A DNA stretch of 64,000 bases from the NCBI GenBank assembly GCA_028280415.1, contig JANQLV010000048.1, positions 1 to 64,000 of the forward strand, given 5' to 3'. The DNA comes from Saprospiraceae bacterium. GTDB taxonomy: Bacteria; Bacteroidota; Bacteroidia; Chitinophagales; Saprospiraceae. Below are positions 17,211-26,710 of the stretch, piece after piece. The position numbers were made by a program, and so were the translations under genes. The stretch's first letter is position 1. Each line of letters starts with the position of its first letter. A model generated the notes under the pieces. It was not told the DNA's origin, made no database searches, and saw only the letters and a program-made list of their open reading frames with translations.

Positions 17211-18860
17211 TTATTTAACCATCAACTTCTTGGTAACGAATCCATTTTCCAGATATATCCTAACGATATACATCCCTGGAGTTTGACCGGCTACATCGAT
17301 TGAACCTTGAGTATTGTTAATATCTCTGTCAACAACCAGTAGTTGACCAGTAATACTATACAATTCAATATCCTGAATAGGCTGATTTTCAACGGTAGAA
17401 ATTGTTACATTACCGGTAGCAGGATTAGGAAGCATTTCTACTAAAGAAGAGCTCAAAATAACTTCATCCGCAGAAGTAACTAAACAATTAAGTCCCAAGG
17501 TAATACAAGCTCTTGGAATTACGTAATCCATGATTTTGTCAATATTATCCCTGGCTTTTTGAGCAGACATACCTTCGTTCAAGACCAGTCCGTTTTCGTG
17601 GAAGCTGGTCATCATAGTAGGATCAATCGGATGTGGACATTGATCCCAGGTGAGGCCCATACAAGGACTAGTCGCTGGTGTAGCTGCATTCGGATCCCAC
17701 CAGTTGATTACAATGCCTTCATCCAGGTTATTAGAATTATTTGGACTTTTCCAGGAATAGGACCCTTCGAAGTAAGCATGGCCAGCGGTTGCGGCATTAG
17801 CCATAGCTTCCATACTTACCGCATCATTGATATTAAAATCCTTCCAGTCCTGATTAATACCAGAATCTTCCTGTGCTTCACCAATTGGCACTAATCCCTG
17901 TACCTGGACAATCGGGTCTCCGGTAGTAGGTACAATCAGAATTGCATCATCATAAGGTGCAAACATATCATCGATGGATTGAACAGAAATAATCGGTACA
18001 GTTTGATCTGCTAACCAGGATACATCACCCAGCGCTCCACCAACATTGATCGTCAATTGGAAATCACTGGAATAGGCTACGTGATTCGGATAATTGGTCG
18101 TATCCCCCTCAGGTAATCCAAATGCATCATCCGGCGTAATGGCTAAGACTTTACCTTCTATATCACCGTGATAAGCTTCTACTACCATTGGCGTTTCTGG
18201 TTGACCATCTGGCGGATTTATATCTAAAAGGAATTTACCAGTAGGGTTTGAGGCAAGAGGAATTTCGTTATAAAAAGAAAGACCATTTACTCCCAATACC
18301 AGATAACCTCCGGTACCATTACCCCACATAGCAATTTTAGTCGTATCTACACCATATGGGTTTGAGTCCTCAACAACAGTTTTTTTGAAAAATCTGACAG
18401 CAGTTCTACCATCTTGTACACCGCGATAAGCAGCCTGGATGAGCCCTAATGCTCGCTCTGGTTGCGTTTCCGCTAAGGGATTCCAGCCTAAACGATAGGA
18501 AACAGAAGCTGCTACAAATCCACGTTTGGCTAATTGTGTACATATTTCCACATCTGAAGAATCTGTTCTCGAACCGGCAATCTGGCCGTTGGTTACCGGA
18601 GGTAAAAAGTTTCCGGTATGAAAAACTAATACCAAGGGTCTTAGAGGTTCTGTATCGCCTGCCGGCTCGTAAATATCCATTTTAAGCTCTTCTGGAATGG
18701 CTTCTCCAAAGAGTGGAACAGCAAGCACAGTAGCATTTACACCATAGGTTACGTCATGAGTAACGTTGACATCGGTGAAGATTTCCGTATCATATCTTTG
18801 GGCCTGGGATATTGAAACAGAAACCAAGAAAATTACTAGATAAGTAAATATCCGCTTCAT
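17211..18860 (-). CDS. T9SS-secreted alpha/beta-hydrolase-fold protein lacking the usual nucleophile Ser
   Basis: 549-aa secreted protein. A signal peptide ends ISQAQ. Residues ~45-330 look like a carboxylesterase-type alpha/beta hydrolase: MDIYEP, then PLVLVFHTGNF in the oxyanion region, VAASVSYRLGWNP, and RTAVRFFKK before the nucleophile elbow. At the elbow (~177-186) the sequence is MWGNGTGGYLVLG where the family usually has GxSxGG; Gly occupies the Ser position. The C-terminal ~75 residues are a T9SS sorting domain (MLPNPATGNVTI...KKLMVK). The gene follows the TonB-dependent receptor with a 26-bp gap, so the two are probably co-transcribed and functionally linked. It could be a pseudoenzyme that binds a substrate for the receptor, or an enzyme with an altered active site. 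Confidence 0.75.
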   Translation of the reverse strand: MKRIFTYLVIFLVSVSISQAQRYDTEIFTDVNVTHDVTYGVNATVLAVPLFGEAIPEELKMDIYEPAGDTEPLRPLVLVFHTGNFLPPVTNGQIAGSRTDSSDVEICTQLAKRGFVAASVSYRLGWNPLAETQPERALGLIQAAYRGVQDGRTAVRFFKKTVVEDSNPYGVDTTKIAMWGNGTGGYLVLGVNGLSFYNEIPLASNPTGKFLLDINPPDGQPETPMVVEAYHGDIEGKVLAITPDDAFGLPEGDTTNYPNHVAYSSDFQLTINVGGALGDVSWLADQTVPIISVQSIDDMFAPYDDAILIVPTTGDPIVQVQGLVPIGEAQEDSGINQDWKDFNINDAVSMEAMANAATAGHAYFEGSYSWKSPNNSNNLDEGIVINWWDPNAATPATSPCMGLTWDQCPHPIDPTMMTSFHENGLVLNEGMSAQKARDNIDKIMDYVIPRACITLGLNCLVTSADEVILSSSLVEMLPNPATGNVTISTVENQPIQDIELYSITGQLLVVDRDINNTQGSIDVAGQTPGMYIVRIYLENGFVTKKLMVK

Positions 18861-18886
18861 AAAATTTTATTTAGTGATGAATTAAT

Positions 18887-21727
18887 TTATTTCTTTTTAC
18901 GCCCTGGCTCATAAGTCAGGGTTACATAGGCTAAACGTCCAATTCGCGGACCACCATATGTTTGAAATCTTTGTTTGTCCAGTATATTAGAAGCACCGAC
19001 TTTTACAGTCGTATCAATTTTATTAAATTTATAATTGACTTGTGCATCCAGCATATCATAAGTAGGAATGAAACCGGTAAATTGTGGAGAACCTTCAAAA
19101 ATAAAGCCTTCAATCCACTTGTAATTGATATTGAATCCAAAGTTTTTGCCTCCTTTTCCTATATTCAGATTTCGCCCTCCAAAGCCAATATTAAACTTGT
19201 GCTCCGGTGTATTAAAGGCCGGAATAATCGGGTCATCGTCAAATGTTTTATTTAAGCGATTCCAGGAATAATTACCGGAAATGGAATAATTATCACCCAG
19301 GTAATAATTTGCACCAATAGAAAATCCCTGAGTTGTCACACGATTACTGGAGTTGGCGGCATAACGAAATACCTGTGAAGGCAGTATGGTGATATCACCA
19401 GTAGTCTGAGAAAGTATATAGTTGAAATCAACTCCAATTTTGAAACCAAGAAAATTCTCATAAATACTATAATAATATCCGGCATCGAGATATAATCGGT
19501 TAAACAAAGTGGTTCTAAAACCCAATTCAAATGTTTTAACCTCTTCTGGGCGAACCGGTGCAATATCAAAGCTATCCAGAACCGATGGCATTCTGGTATT
19601 AAAAAAGTCGGAAATGGATTCTACTGTTACTAGATCATTAGCACCCTCCAGATTTCCGGAAAGAATCGCAGGCCCCACATTCAGAAAAAGAAATTGATCC
19701 GTTAGGGTAGGGTTGCGAATAGCCGAGGAGAAGGATGCTCTAAAAAAATTGTTGGGTGATGGTGTATATACGATAGATGCTGCCGGAGAGAAGAGCCAGT
19801 CAAAGTTTTCATTCTTATCGGCACGAATCGCTCCCTGCAATTTTACGCGATTATCAAAAAATCCTTTTTCAATACCTCCGTATACCCCGAATTCGAAATT
19901 GGTAATCTCATCATTACTCGTACTATCTGAAAAAACGGTTCCTTTAGATTCCGGTGTATACAATCTGGCATTGGAACCGATGGTAATTTTGTTCGTCCAG
20001 GTGGGGGTGAAGATATACTCTCCATGTACATGATATAAGGCAGAGTTATCAAAAAACTTGGTACCACCTTCACTTCTTAAAGTACTGGTAATTTCATCAA
20101 ACTCCTGTTGAAAGCGTTCTGTTCCTGGCTCGAAAAAAGGTACGGCTACCGGAGAAGAAGGATTTGCACCCGAATTGGCAAAATCTTCTGCTTCCTGATG
20201 CCAGCTAAATAATAAATCGCGATTATCAATCCTCCACTGTCTGGCTGCTTCAGCATCAAAATTTGTGATAATTTCGTTATCAGGACCAATTTCGACTTCC
20301 AATTTTGGATAATCACTTTCTTCGATCCGCGGAACGATCTCAGAGGTCCAGAAGGTGTTATAATCTCTTGACCAGTTTTGATCACTTTTAGACCTTCTCT
20401 GTAATTCCAGTGCTGTAAAATACGGATCGTAGGAATCTCCTGCTCCGGTTCTGGTATTATAAGCACGGATGAAATATTTGTTTTTCTTTCTGTATTCGAG
20501 CCGGTATTGGAAAAAGGTAATGTTTCGCAAACTAAATCGATTATCTCCTTGATAAACAGTGGTACCTGCGCCGAAGTTTGCAGAAGCAATGAATTCCGGT
20601 GATTGCTCTGCCAGCGCCGGATTGACTCGAAAATGTACGGCCGCATTCGCCTTGTAGTTTCGGGTGTCATAATCTACCATATCTTCTTCTCTATATCCGG
20701 GACGTGCAACAATACCCAATAAGCTGGATGGATCACTCAGGGCAAAATCTGAAAAATCATTTCTTCTCTGGAATTCATCCCCATAGATGTTTACAGCGTC
20801 GTAGCCACCCGGATTGTCAACATCACTTTCGGTACCATCTACAGCATCGAAATTATCGGCTACCCAGTCATCGGCCTGCATATATTCCAGATTTAATTTA
20901 TAAGCTATAAAATCGCGATCGTCCTTATTTTTAATCACCTGCGCCCAGCGAACCGCCGACTTTAGAAGGTTACGTTCTCCGGCTTTGACCATTGCCGATA
21001 ATCCTGTATGGAAAAAGGGGTCTTTCGTTTCCATACTGATTACGCCGTTGAAAGCATTTGGTCCGTAAAAAGCAGAACTCGCACCTACGACCAGTTCCAC
21101 TTTATTGACATCCAGCTCGGAAGAACCAAGGAAATTCCCTAAGGAGAAATTCAAACCCGGAGCCTGATTATCTACTCCATCTATGATTTGCAGCGAACGT
21201 ACCGGGCTGGTACTGTTAAATCCTCTGGTATTGATTACTTTGAAGCCAAGACTGGCGGCTGTCAGGTCTACACCTTTCAAAGCGCCGAGACCATCGTAGA
21301 AATCCGCAGCCGGTGTTTCTTTGATGGCAATATTATCCAGAGCCTCAATCGTAAGTGGCGACTCTTTTTGTCTATCCGAGATTCTGCTGGCTTTTACCTC
21401 GACCCCTTCAATGGTTACTATATCTTCTTCCAGATTGATCGTCAATCGCTTATTATTGGTGACTTCTACCTCTTTTGTTGTATACCCTATATATGAAATT
21501 ACCAGGGTCAAGGGAAGCGTTTCATTTGTTTTAATCTCAAAAGTCCCGTCCCAGTCCGAAGTCATTCCGGTAGTAGTACCCTTTATCACAACAGTTGCTC
21601 CGATAACCGGATCATTGATTGCTGCATCCATTACAATCCCCCGAATAGTAGTCTGGCCAAAAAGATTAACGGAAAAAAGCAAGGCAAGAAGTACCAAAGG
21701 TAATTTTGAAAAGTAAACTTGTTTCAT
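18887..21727 (-). CDS. TonB-dependent receptor with carboxypeptidase-like regulatory domain
   Basis: 946-aa outer-membrane receptor that would import a ligand using TonB/ExbBD energy. The signal peptide ends FGQ. Residues ~25-110 are the CarboxypepD_reg-like beta domain (IRGIVMDAAINDPVIGATVV). Residues ~115-240 form the plug, with SLQIIDGVDNQ and ASSAFYGPNAFNGVISMETK. The rest is a 22-strand-type barrel with alternating aromatic strands, ending GRLAYVTLTYEPGRKKK. It is not SusC-like in its plug and no SusD gene follows; instead a T9SS alpha/beta-hydrolase-fold protein is encoded 26 bp downstream. Ligand unknown. A promoter is visible about 60 bp upstream of the ATG. Confidence 0.88.
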   Translation of the reverse strand: MKQVYFSKLPLVLLALLFSVNLFGQTTIRGIVMDAAINDPVIGATVVIKGTTTGMTSDWDGTFEIKTNETLPLTLVISYIGYTTKEVEVTNNKRLTINLEEDIVTIEGVEVKASRISDRQKESPLTIEALDNIAIKETPAADFYDGLGALKGVDLTAASLGFKVINTRGFNSTSPVRSLQIIDGVDNQAPGLNFSLGNFLGSSELDVNKVELVVGASSAFYGPNAFNGVISMETKDPFFHTGLSAMVKAGERNLLKSAVRWAQVIKNKDDRDFIAYKLNLEYMQADDWVADNFDAVDGTESDVDNPGGYDAVNIYGDEFQRRNDFSDFALSDPSSLLGIVARPGYREEDMVDYDTRNYKANAAVHFRVNPALAEQSPEFIASANFGAGTTVYQGDNRFSLRNITFFQYRLEYRKKNKYFIRAYNTRTGAGDSYDPYFTALELQRRSKSDQNWSRDYNTFWTSEIVPRIEESDYPKLEVEIGPDNEIITNFDAEAARQWRIDNRDLLFSWHQEAEDFANSGANPSSPVAVPFFEPGTERFQQEFDEITSTLRSEGGTKFFDNSALYHVHGEYIFTPTWTNKITIGSNARLYTPESKGTVFSDSTSNDEITNFEFGVYGGIEKGFFDNRVKLQGAIRADKNENFDWLFSPAASIVYTPSPNNFFRASFSSAIRNPTLTDQFLFLNVGPAILSGNLEGANDLVTVESISDFFNTRMPSVLDSFDIAPVRPEEVKTFELGFRTTLFNRLYLDAGYYYSIYENFLGFKIGVDFNYILSQTTGDITILPSQVFRYAANSSNRVTTQGFSIGANYYLGDNYSISGNYSWNRLNKTFDDDPIIPAFNTPEHKFNIGFGGRNLNIGKGGKNFGFNINYKWIEGFIFEGSPQFTGFIPTYDMLDAQVNYKFNKIDTTVKVGASNILDKQRFQTYGGPRIGRLAYVTLTYEPGRKKK

Positions 21728-22089
21728 ACTTTGTTCTTATATATAAGGTGTTCAAAATGATGAAATATTCCAATCACCAGTCTGCAAATATATTAAATAA
21801 TAAAGTAAACCAACTACGCGTATTTTAAGAATCGCCGTTGATGTATAGAATAAAATTTTGTAAAACTATAGTATAGTGTAACCTTATTAATTTCGTATTA
21901 ATGTATTCAAAATATCTTCTTGACACTAACACAAAGTAATAAATTTAAATTAGTTGTTATATCTTCTCAATTACAAAAATTCAAATACCTCAAAATAGTT
22001 TTGCAAAATCGAAAAGTTGGTTTTCTAACTAATTGATTTTTAAGAAGTTAAGACAATGTGTAATTAATGCAGTATTAGTACAACAGGTA
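21728..22089. other. AT-rich intergenic region
   Basis: A 362-bp spacer between two minus-strand genes. Apart from the TonB-receptor promoter at 21785-21813 I see no gene, repeat or structured RNA in it. Confidence 0.4.
21785..21813 (-). promoter_or_regulatory. Promoter of the TonB receptor - hydrolase unit
   Basis: On the minus strand: TTG (21811-21813), 18 bp, TATATTTG (21785-21792) followed by CAG. It fully matches the TTG/TAnnTTTG consensus, with a leader of about 50 nt to the ATG at 21727. Confidence 0.65.
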
Positions 22090-23811
22090 TTAAGAAAGCG
22101 CTGTTTGAAGCTGGTTTAACCTGTTTTTTATAGAAAGATGGTTCTCATCAAGTGTTTTAATCTGATCTTTTTCTTTTTCAAGCAAGTTATCAAAATTATT
22201 AAAATTTGCGTCAATTTTCGACTTTATATGCGCAATATAGTAATTTAGCTTTTCACGTACTTCAGCCTCTATTTGGGTTTTGCCCCGTTTAATCTCTTCA
22301 CTAAATCCTTTCAAAACTTTGCGACGTTTCAATCCAATTGATACACTAGCAAAAAGCACACCTATTCCGGTTAATACGCCACCGGTGATGTCAAAAACGG
22401 TATTATTAACCAAAAACATTATTATAACACCGATAGCAGCAGCTCCGCTGCCAAGGGCTAAAGCCGGAGCCATATTATTTTTGTCCCCCAAAATGCTTTC
22501 ATCAGCAAAACTGTCGGTTCTTTTCATAAATTGAGAGAATGTGGCCTGTAATTCACTCAGTACATTTGCCCGTCTTTCTGCAATGTCGCTGAATATGTCA
22601 TGATCATTTTTCAGGATAGTTTCACTGCTTTTGATTTTCAGATCGACGATCTTGGCCATTTGCTGGATTGATTCGGCAATATCAACTACACCACTGTCCA
22701 AACGGTTTTTCAGTTCCAGATTCAAATCTTTTTCGAGATTGCTAACTAAACGGTTTAACCATTCCTTGGCAGAACTTTCTTTTGTAAAGATTGAACTTAT
22801 GGATCTTCTGACCAGTGAAAAAAAGCCCAAGCCCCGAGCCAGGTCAGATTCGTAAGATCTGGTAATATTGTCATAAGCAGCTACGAGATTTTCGGTGAGA
22901 ATCCCTACTTGTTTATTGGATTTTCTTTCTTGCTGATTCAGGGTTTCCCGGATATCATCCCGAAAACTGATATCTGCTGCGTATTGTTTTTTTCTATCAT
23001 TAAGCCCCTTTTCGATTCGCTCATTGATATTTTGCGAGATATCTACATTATTTTGCAATTTCAAATAAGGTGCTTTTCCTCCGGTAATATTGTGCTGGAT
23101 ATAATCCCGGACAGCTGCGAAACCGCTTTCGCTTCTCAAGCCTTCCTGTTCCTGTTTGGCGGAAACTGCAAAGATGACTGGTTGATCAATTCCATTCTGT
23201 ATGGCATGTTTTTCAAGCCCATGGATATTTTCATTAAGGTCGGTTTCATTCATTAAGTCTTTTTGCTGTAAGACGAAGATGATTTTTTTGCGCCAGTCCT
23301 CTTTTATATAATTAAAAAAGTTCCAGGCGGACTGGCGATAAGGGTTTTTAGCTTCGAAAACAAAAACAATCAAATCGGAAGCGGGAATGAAACGCTCCGT
23401 GATTTCCTGATGGTGTTCAATGATCGTATTGGTCCCCGGGGTATCTACAATGGCAATTTCCTTTAGAATATCGACAGGCTGATGGAGGCGTTTCAAATAA
23501 GGTGTAATGATGGTCTCTGAAACTTCCGAGCCATAAACTATCTGCTGAATAGTATCGGTCATGGGCGAAGGAGCTACCTTACAGATATCCCTGCCGGTAT
23601 CCAGCAAAGCATTGATGAAACTACTCTTCCCGGCTTTTACTTCTCCTACAATGACAAACATGAAAGGTTCTCTGATCCGGTTCCTGAGATCACTCACGGT
23701 CTGGGAAAGTTCTTGGTGCCCTATTTGTGTAGTCAGATCGTGCAGTTCTTTAACAATTTGTTCGATCTGACTTCGATAAGTTTGCAATTTTTCGTCAAGT
23801 ATTTCAAGCAT
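22090..23811 (-). CDS. Dynamin-like GTPase with C-terminal membrane segments
   Basis: 573-aa bacterial dynamin-family protein. The GTPase domain is N-terminal: P-loop GEVKAGKSSFINALL (~56-70), switch I threonine region APSPMTDTIQQI (~81-92), G3 DTPGT (~123) and a G4-like QQKDL (~180). Long heptad-rich helices follow (~245-420). Two adjacent hydrophobic segments (~445-495, ALALGSGAAAIGVIIMFL and GVLTGIGVLFASVSIGL) form a paddle-like membrane insertion, and the protein ends in another coiled coil. Bacterial dynamins remodel or protect membranes; the role of this one is unknown. It lies 46 bp behind the wbqC-like gene on the same strand, so they may be co-expressed. Confidence 0.82.
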   Translation of the reverse strand: MLEILDEKLQTYRSQIEQIVKELHDLTTQIGHQELSQTVSDLRNRIREPFMFVIVGEVKAGKSSFINALLDTGRDICKVAPSPMTDTIQQIVYGSEVSETIITPYLKRLHQPVDILKEIAIVDTPGTNTIIEHHQEITERFIPASDLIVFVFEAKNPYRQSAWNFFNYIKEDWRKKIIFVLQQKDLMNETDLNENIHGLEKHAIQNGIDQPVIFAVSAKQEQEGLRSESGFAAVRDYIQHNITGGKAPYLKLQNNVDISQNINERIEKGLNDRKKQYAADISFRDDIRETLNQQERKSNKQVGILTENLVAAYDNITRSYESDLARGLGFFSLVRRSISSIFTKESSAKEWLNRLVSNLEKDLNLELKNRLDSGVVDIAESIQQMAKIVDLKIKSSETILKNDHDIFSDIAERRANVLSELQATFSQFMKRTDSFADESILGDKNNMAPALALGSGAAAIGVIIMFLVNNTVFDITGGVLTGIGVLFASVSIGLKRRKVLKGFSEEIKRGKTQIEAEVREKLNYYIAHIKSKIDANFNNFDNLLEKEKDQIKTLDENHLSIKNRLNQLQTALS

Positions 23812-23857
23812 GCCTGTTTTTTTAGTTGCCTTGAAGAAAGTATTCCCGGCGGGTAGT

Positions 23858-24475
23858 TTAAGTGTTTATGTTTTCTAAATAATAATAGCTTTCCGGGCCG
23901 ACACAAAATAGTAAGTCTAAGATACTCAAATTCGGTAAAAATCCATTTTTAGCTTCGAAAACCTGTGGGTATTTAAGCGCATGAGCTTGCCTGGATTGAT
24001 TTCGAAAGTCATGAAATTTCGCATCCGCTTCCCGATGGTAAGTTTCGGTAATTTTGAATTTAAAAGAGAATTGCAACAATGCACAAATAGTTTCGATAAT
24101 CGACAAATTGAGATCGAACAAATAAGCATGTTTGGTCTCTAAAAGCTTGTGAATCTCCTCTTTATAATATTCGAAAAAAGGAGATTTGCCGTAGGCTGTT
24201 TGAATAGCGGACCAATGCTCTTTCTGCCAGTTTTCCCCATATGCAATTTTTACTTCCCGGATATTTTGCTGCTCATTTTTGCCTTTTACCAGAGGAACAC
24301 TTAGGCGCTGTGAACCATTTGGACCAGCAATGAGACAACGATTTCGAAAGCTACGCTTTTGATAATGCTCTGCACCTTCGATCCAGATCACAGTATGCCG
24401 GATTGCCTGCTCAAAAAAAGCTATACTGGGAAAATACTGAGTTTCGATTAATAACTGCTTGGATTCTGACATCAT
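23858..24475 (-). CDS. WbqC family protein
   Basis: About 205-aa cytoplasmic protein of the WbqC family. Recognisable segments are LIETQYFPSIAFFEQAI, YQKRSFRNRCLIAGPNGSQR, SVPLVKG (~60), REVKIAYGENWQKEHW (~73-88) and YGKSPFFEYY. The family is linked in some bacteria with O-antigen or surface glycan genes but its reaction has not been established. The start is ambiguous: ATGs at 24475 and 24472, with a GTG at 24496 that I think less likely. It is upstream of, and probably co-transcribed with, the dynamin-like gene. Confidence 0.82.
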   Translation of the reverse strand: MMSESKQLLIETQYFPSIAFFEQAIRHTVIWIEGAEHYQKRSFRNRCLIAGPNGSQRLSVPLVKGKNEQQNIREVKIAYGENWQKEHWSAIQTAYGKSPFFEYYKEEIHKLLETKHAYLFDLNLSIIETICALLQFSFKFKITETYHREADAKFHDFRNQSRQAHALKYPQVFEAKNGFLPNLSILDLLFCVGPESYYYLENINT

Positions 24476-24730
24476 TGAAAAGCTTATGTTCGACACTCAG
24501 AAATGAAAGATCGAATGTCGAGCCACGAAGTTAACAAATTAAAAATTCTTGCTATGGCTCAGTTATTGATTTACCTCGAATGTGATTGAAAAATAGATTT
24601 TTTATTAGATGCTGTTTTTCAAGTTTGAATCCTCCCGAAGAAATCAATTTTATAAGGCTCAGCTTGTGCTGGTCAAAAATAATTTATCAACAGTACAAGT
24701 ACTTAATCACTTTTACGAATCGTTTTTATC

Positions 24731-25372
24731 ATGAGGAATTTCAACAAACTATTGAAGTCCTTTGCTGGTGTGCTTACATTAGTAATCCTTCAAATTACAT
24801 CTCTTTCTGCAGCGGAATTTATTGTAAAATATGAAAGAATTGAAGCCGATCAATTCGGCGAAGAAGTATCCGTCCGCTGGTTAACTGTTTCGGAGTTTGA
24901 TAATGATTTTTTTACCGTACAGCGTTCTCTTGATGGCGCACAAACCTGGGAGGATTTGGGAGAGGTTGCCAGTATTGGTAGTGTTCCGGGAGCAGGAACT
25001 TACGAGTATATTGATCAGAATCCGGTTGCCGGAACCATCTATTATCGAATCAAACAAACGGATTTTGATGGTACCTATACCTACAGTCATGATGTCAGCA
25101 TTTTTGTAGAGTTTTTTGATAGCGACGAAGAAGAAGAAATCGAAGTTTATCCGAATCCATCTGATGAATTTGTAATTATAGAGACTAGCACTTCTTTTTC
25201 AGGATTAGTTGACGTAACGCTGACGGATATTAGCGGGAAGAAGATAGCGATCAATATGAATGTGGATAATCAAAAAATTAGAATCCAACCGACAAAGAAA
25301 TTATTCGGCTTGTATTTTGTAATCCTGAGTGATCAGCAAAAGACAAGGGTCAAAAAAATAAAGTTTAAATAG
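24731..25372 (+). CDS. T9SS-sorted secreted protein of unknown function (213 aa)
   Basis: Signal peptide in residues 1-27 (...SLSAAEF). The middle part (~28-125) is a single fibronectin type III-like or Ig-like sheet, with VSVRWLTVSEFDNDFFTVQR and IYYRIKQTDFDGTYTYS, a common unit next to T9SS tails. The C-terminal ~75 residues are the sorting domain (VYPNPSDEFVII...KIKFK). There is no catalytic motif. It may be a surface-attached structural protein. An intrinsic terminator follows at 25414. Confidence 0.75.
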   Translation: MRNFNKLLKSFAGVLTLVILQITSLSAAEFIVKYERIEADQFGEEVSVRWLTVSEFDNDFFTVQRSLDGAQTWEDLGEVASIGSVPGAGTYEYIDQNPVAGTIYYRIKQTDFDGTYTYSHDVSIFVEFFDSDEEEEIEVYPNPSDEFVIIETSTSFSGLVDVTLTDISGKKIAINMNVDNQKIRIQPTKKLFGLYFVILSDQQKTRVKKIKFK

Positions 25373-25413
25373 TTCACACATAATATTTGCCTTTATTTAG
25401 TGTTTAATCTTTA

Positions 25414-25450
25414 GAATTCCTGGCTCCACAGCCGGGATTTCTTATTTTTG
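25414..25450 (+). terminator. Intrinsic terminator
   Basis: GAATTCCTGGCT pairs with AGCCGGGATTTC around CCAC, with two imperfections, followed by TTATTTTTG. It lies between the T9SS protein gene and the GT2 gene. The TATTTTTG at 25443-25450 also resembles a -7 box, but it is only 3 bp from the next ATG. Confidence 0.65.
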
Positions 25451-25453
25451 AGC

Positions 25454-26710
25454 ATGTCTGAAATATACCTGTCCAAACGTAGGTTGTTTCCCGATTTAAT
25501 CCGCTCTGAAGCTCATCCGGAACTTGGTATTATAGTAGTTATTCCCTGCTATGATGAGCCCGATATCCTAAAAAGTTTAAAATCCCTACACAAAACAGCA
25601 TTGCCCGGCTGCGCGGTTGAAGTTATTATTGTTATCAATGAAAGCGCAGCAGTGAAGGAGGAAGTAAAATTCAGACATCGGGAGTCCTTGCTCCTGATCA
25701 AAGAATGGATAAAGGCGCATGATCAGGAACGGAAGCGGTTCCATCTGTTATATCAAACTGATTTGCCCAAAAAGAAAGCAGGTGTGGGGCTCGCCCGAAA
25801 GATTGGTATGGATGAAGCAGCGGCCAGGTTGATTTCGGTAGGGCAGAATGAAGGCATCATCCTTGGTTTTGACGCAGATACTATCTGTGAAGAGAATTAT
25901 TTTCAGGCTATTGAAAAGCATTTTCAGAATTTTCCACAAATTCAGGCGGCCAGTATCTGGTACGAGCATCCTTTAGAAGGGGAAGCGTATGACCAGGCGA
26001 CTTATCGGGCCATCATACAATACGAATTACATTTGCGCTATTTTACACTGGCCAAACGATTTACCAGTCATCCGCATGCATATGAAACCATTGGTTCGGC
26101 AATGGCTGTTCGGGCCGATGCTTATCAGGCGCAAGGCGGGATGAATACCCGAAAAGCCGGAGAGGATTTTTATTTTCTGAATAAATTTATAATCCTTGGC
26201 AAATTGAATGAACTCAATACAACTACTGTTGTTCCCTCGCCGAGGGTTTCTGATCGAGTACCCTTTGGAACGGGTAGAATGGTAGGCGAATTGCTGGATT
26301 CAGGAAATGGCCTGATGACCTATGCTTTTCAGTCATTTGAAGATTTAAAAACTTTAATAAGCAGGATACCGGAAATTTATAAAACACAAAATTTTGACTG
26401 GAAAAGTTTACCTCCGGCAATCGGGCATTTTTTGGAATCCGCCAATGTATCTTTTAAAATTAAAGAGATTCGCGATAATACTACCAGTTATAAAATGTTT
26501 GAGAAGCGATTTTTTAGATGGTTTGATCCGTTTTTACTAATGAAATACGTCCACTTTGCCAGAGATCACTTTTATGAAAATATTCCTGTCAGGGAAGCAG
26601 GTAAATGGATTTTAGAAAAGTATTTTAAAAAAGAGGTCATCGATAATACCGAAAAGCAAATGTTATTAGAAATTCGGGAATGCTGGAAAAAAGGCTCTTC
26701 TAATTCTTAA
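25454..26710 (+). CDS. Family 2 glycosyltransferase (420 aa)
   Basis: Cytoplasmic GT-A enzyme. LGIIVVIPCYDEPDILKSL (~22-40) is the nucleotide-sugar entry strand, EVIIVINES (~57-65) follows, and GIILGFDADTICEENYF (~135-151) carries the DxD metal motif. GGMNTRKAGEDFYFLNKF (~232-249) is the acceptor/catalytic ED region. The last ~120 residues are helical and without a membrane segment. The start is ATG 25454 (MSEIYLSKRRLF); the in-frame TTG at 25448 is unlikely. Its 3' end overlaps the convergent T9SS gene by 11 bp. Substrate unknown. Confidence 0.85.
   Translation: MSEIYLSKRRLFPDLIRSEAHPELGIIVVIPCYDEPDILKSLKSLHKTALPGCAVEVIIVINESAAVKEEVKFRHRESLLLIKEWIKAHDQERKRFHLLYQTDLPKKKAGVGLARKIGMDEAAARLISVGQNEGIILGFDADTICEENYFQAIEKHFQNFPQIQAASIWYEHPLEGEAYDQATYRAIIQYELHLRYFTLAKRFTSHPHAYETIGSAMAVRADAYQAQGGMNTRKAGEDFYFLNKFIILGKLNELNTTTVVPSPRVSDRVPFGTGRMVGELLDSGNGLMTYAFQSFEDLKTLISRIPEIYKTQNFDWKSLPPAIGHFLESANVSFKIKEIRDNTTSYKMFEKRFFRWFDPFLLMKYVHFARDHFYENIPVREAGKWILEKYFKKEVIDNTEKQMLLEIRECWKKGSSNS

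Noticed and set aside
20146-20670. A 174-codon minus-strand frame inside the TonB receptor gene
   Set aside because: Same strand, different phase; no domain, and the receptor frame has full family motifs.
24484-24523. Possible second copy of the GTCGAA hairpin upstream of the wbqC-like gene
   Set aside because: Only about eight paired bases and several mismatches to the 16423 copy; not enough to claim a repeat.
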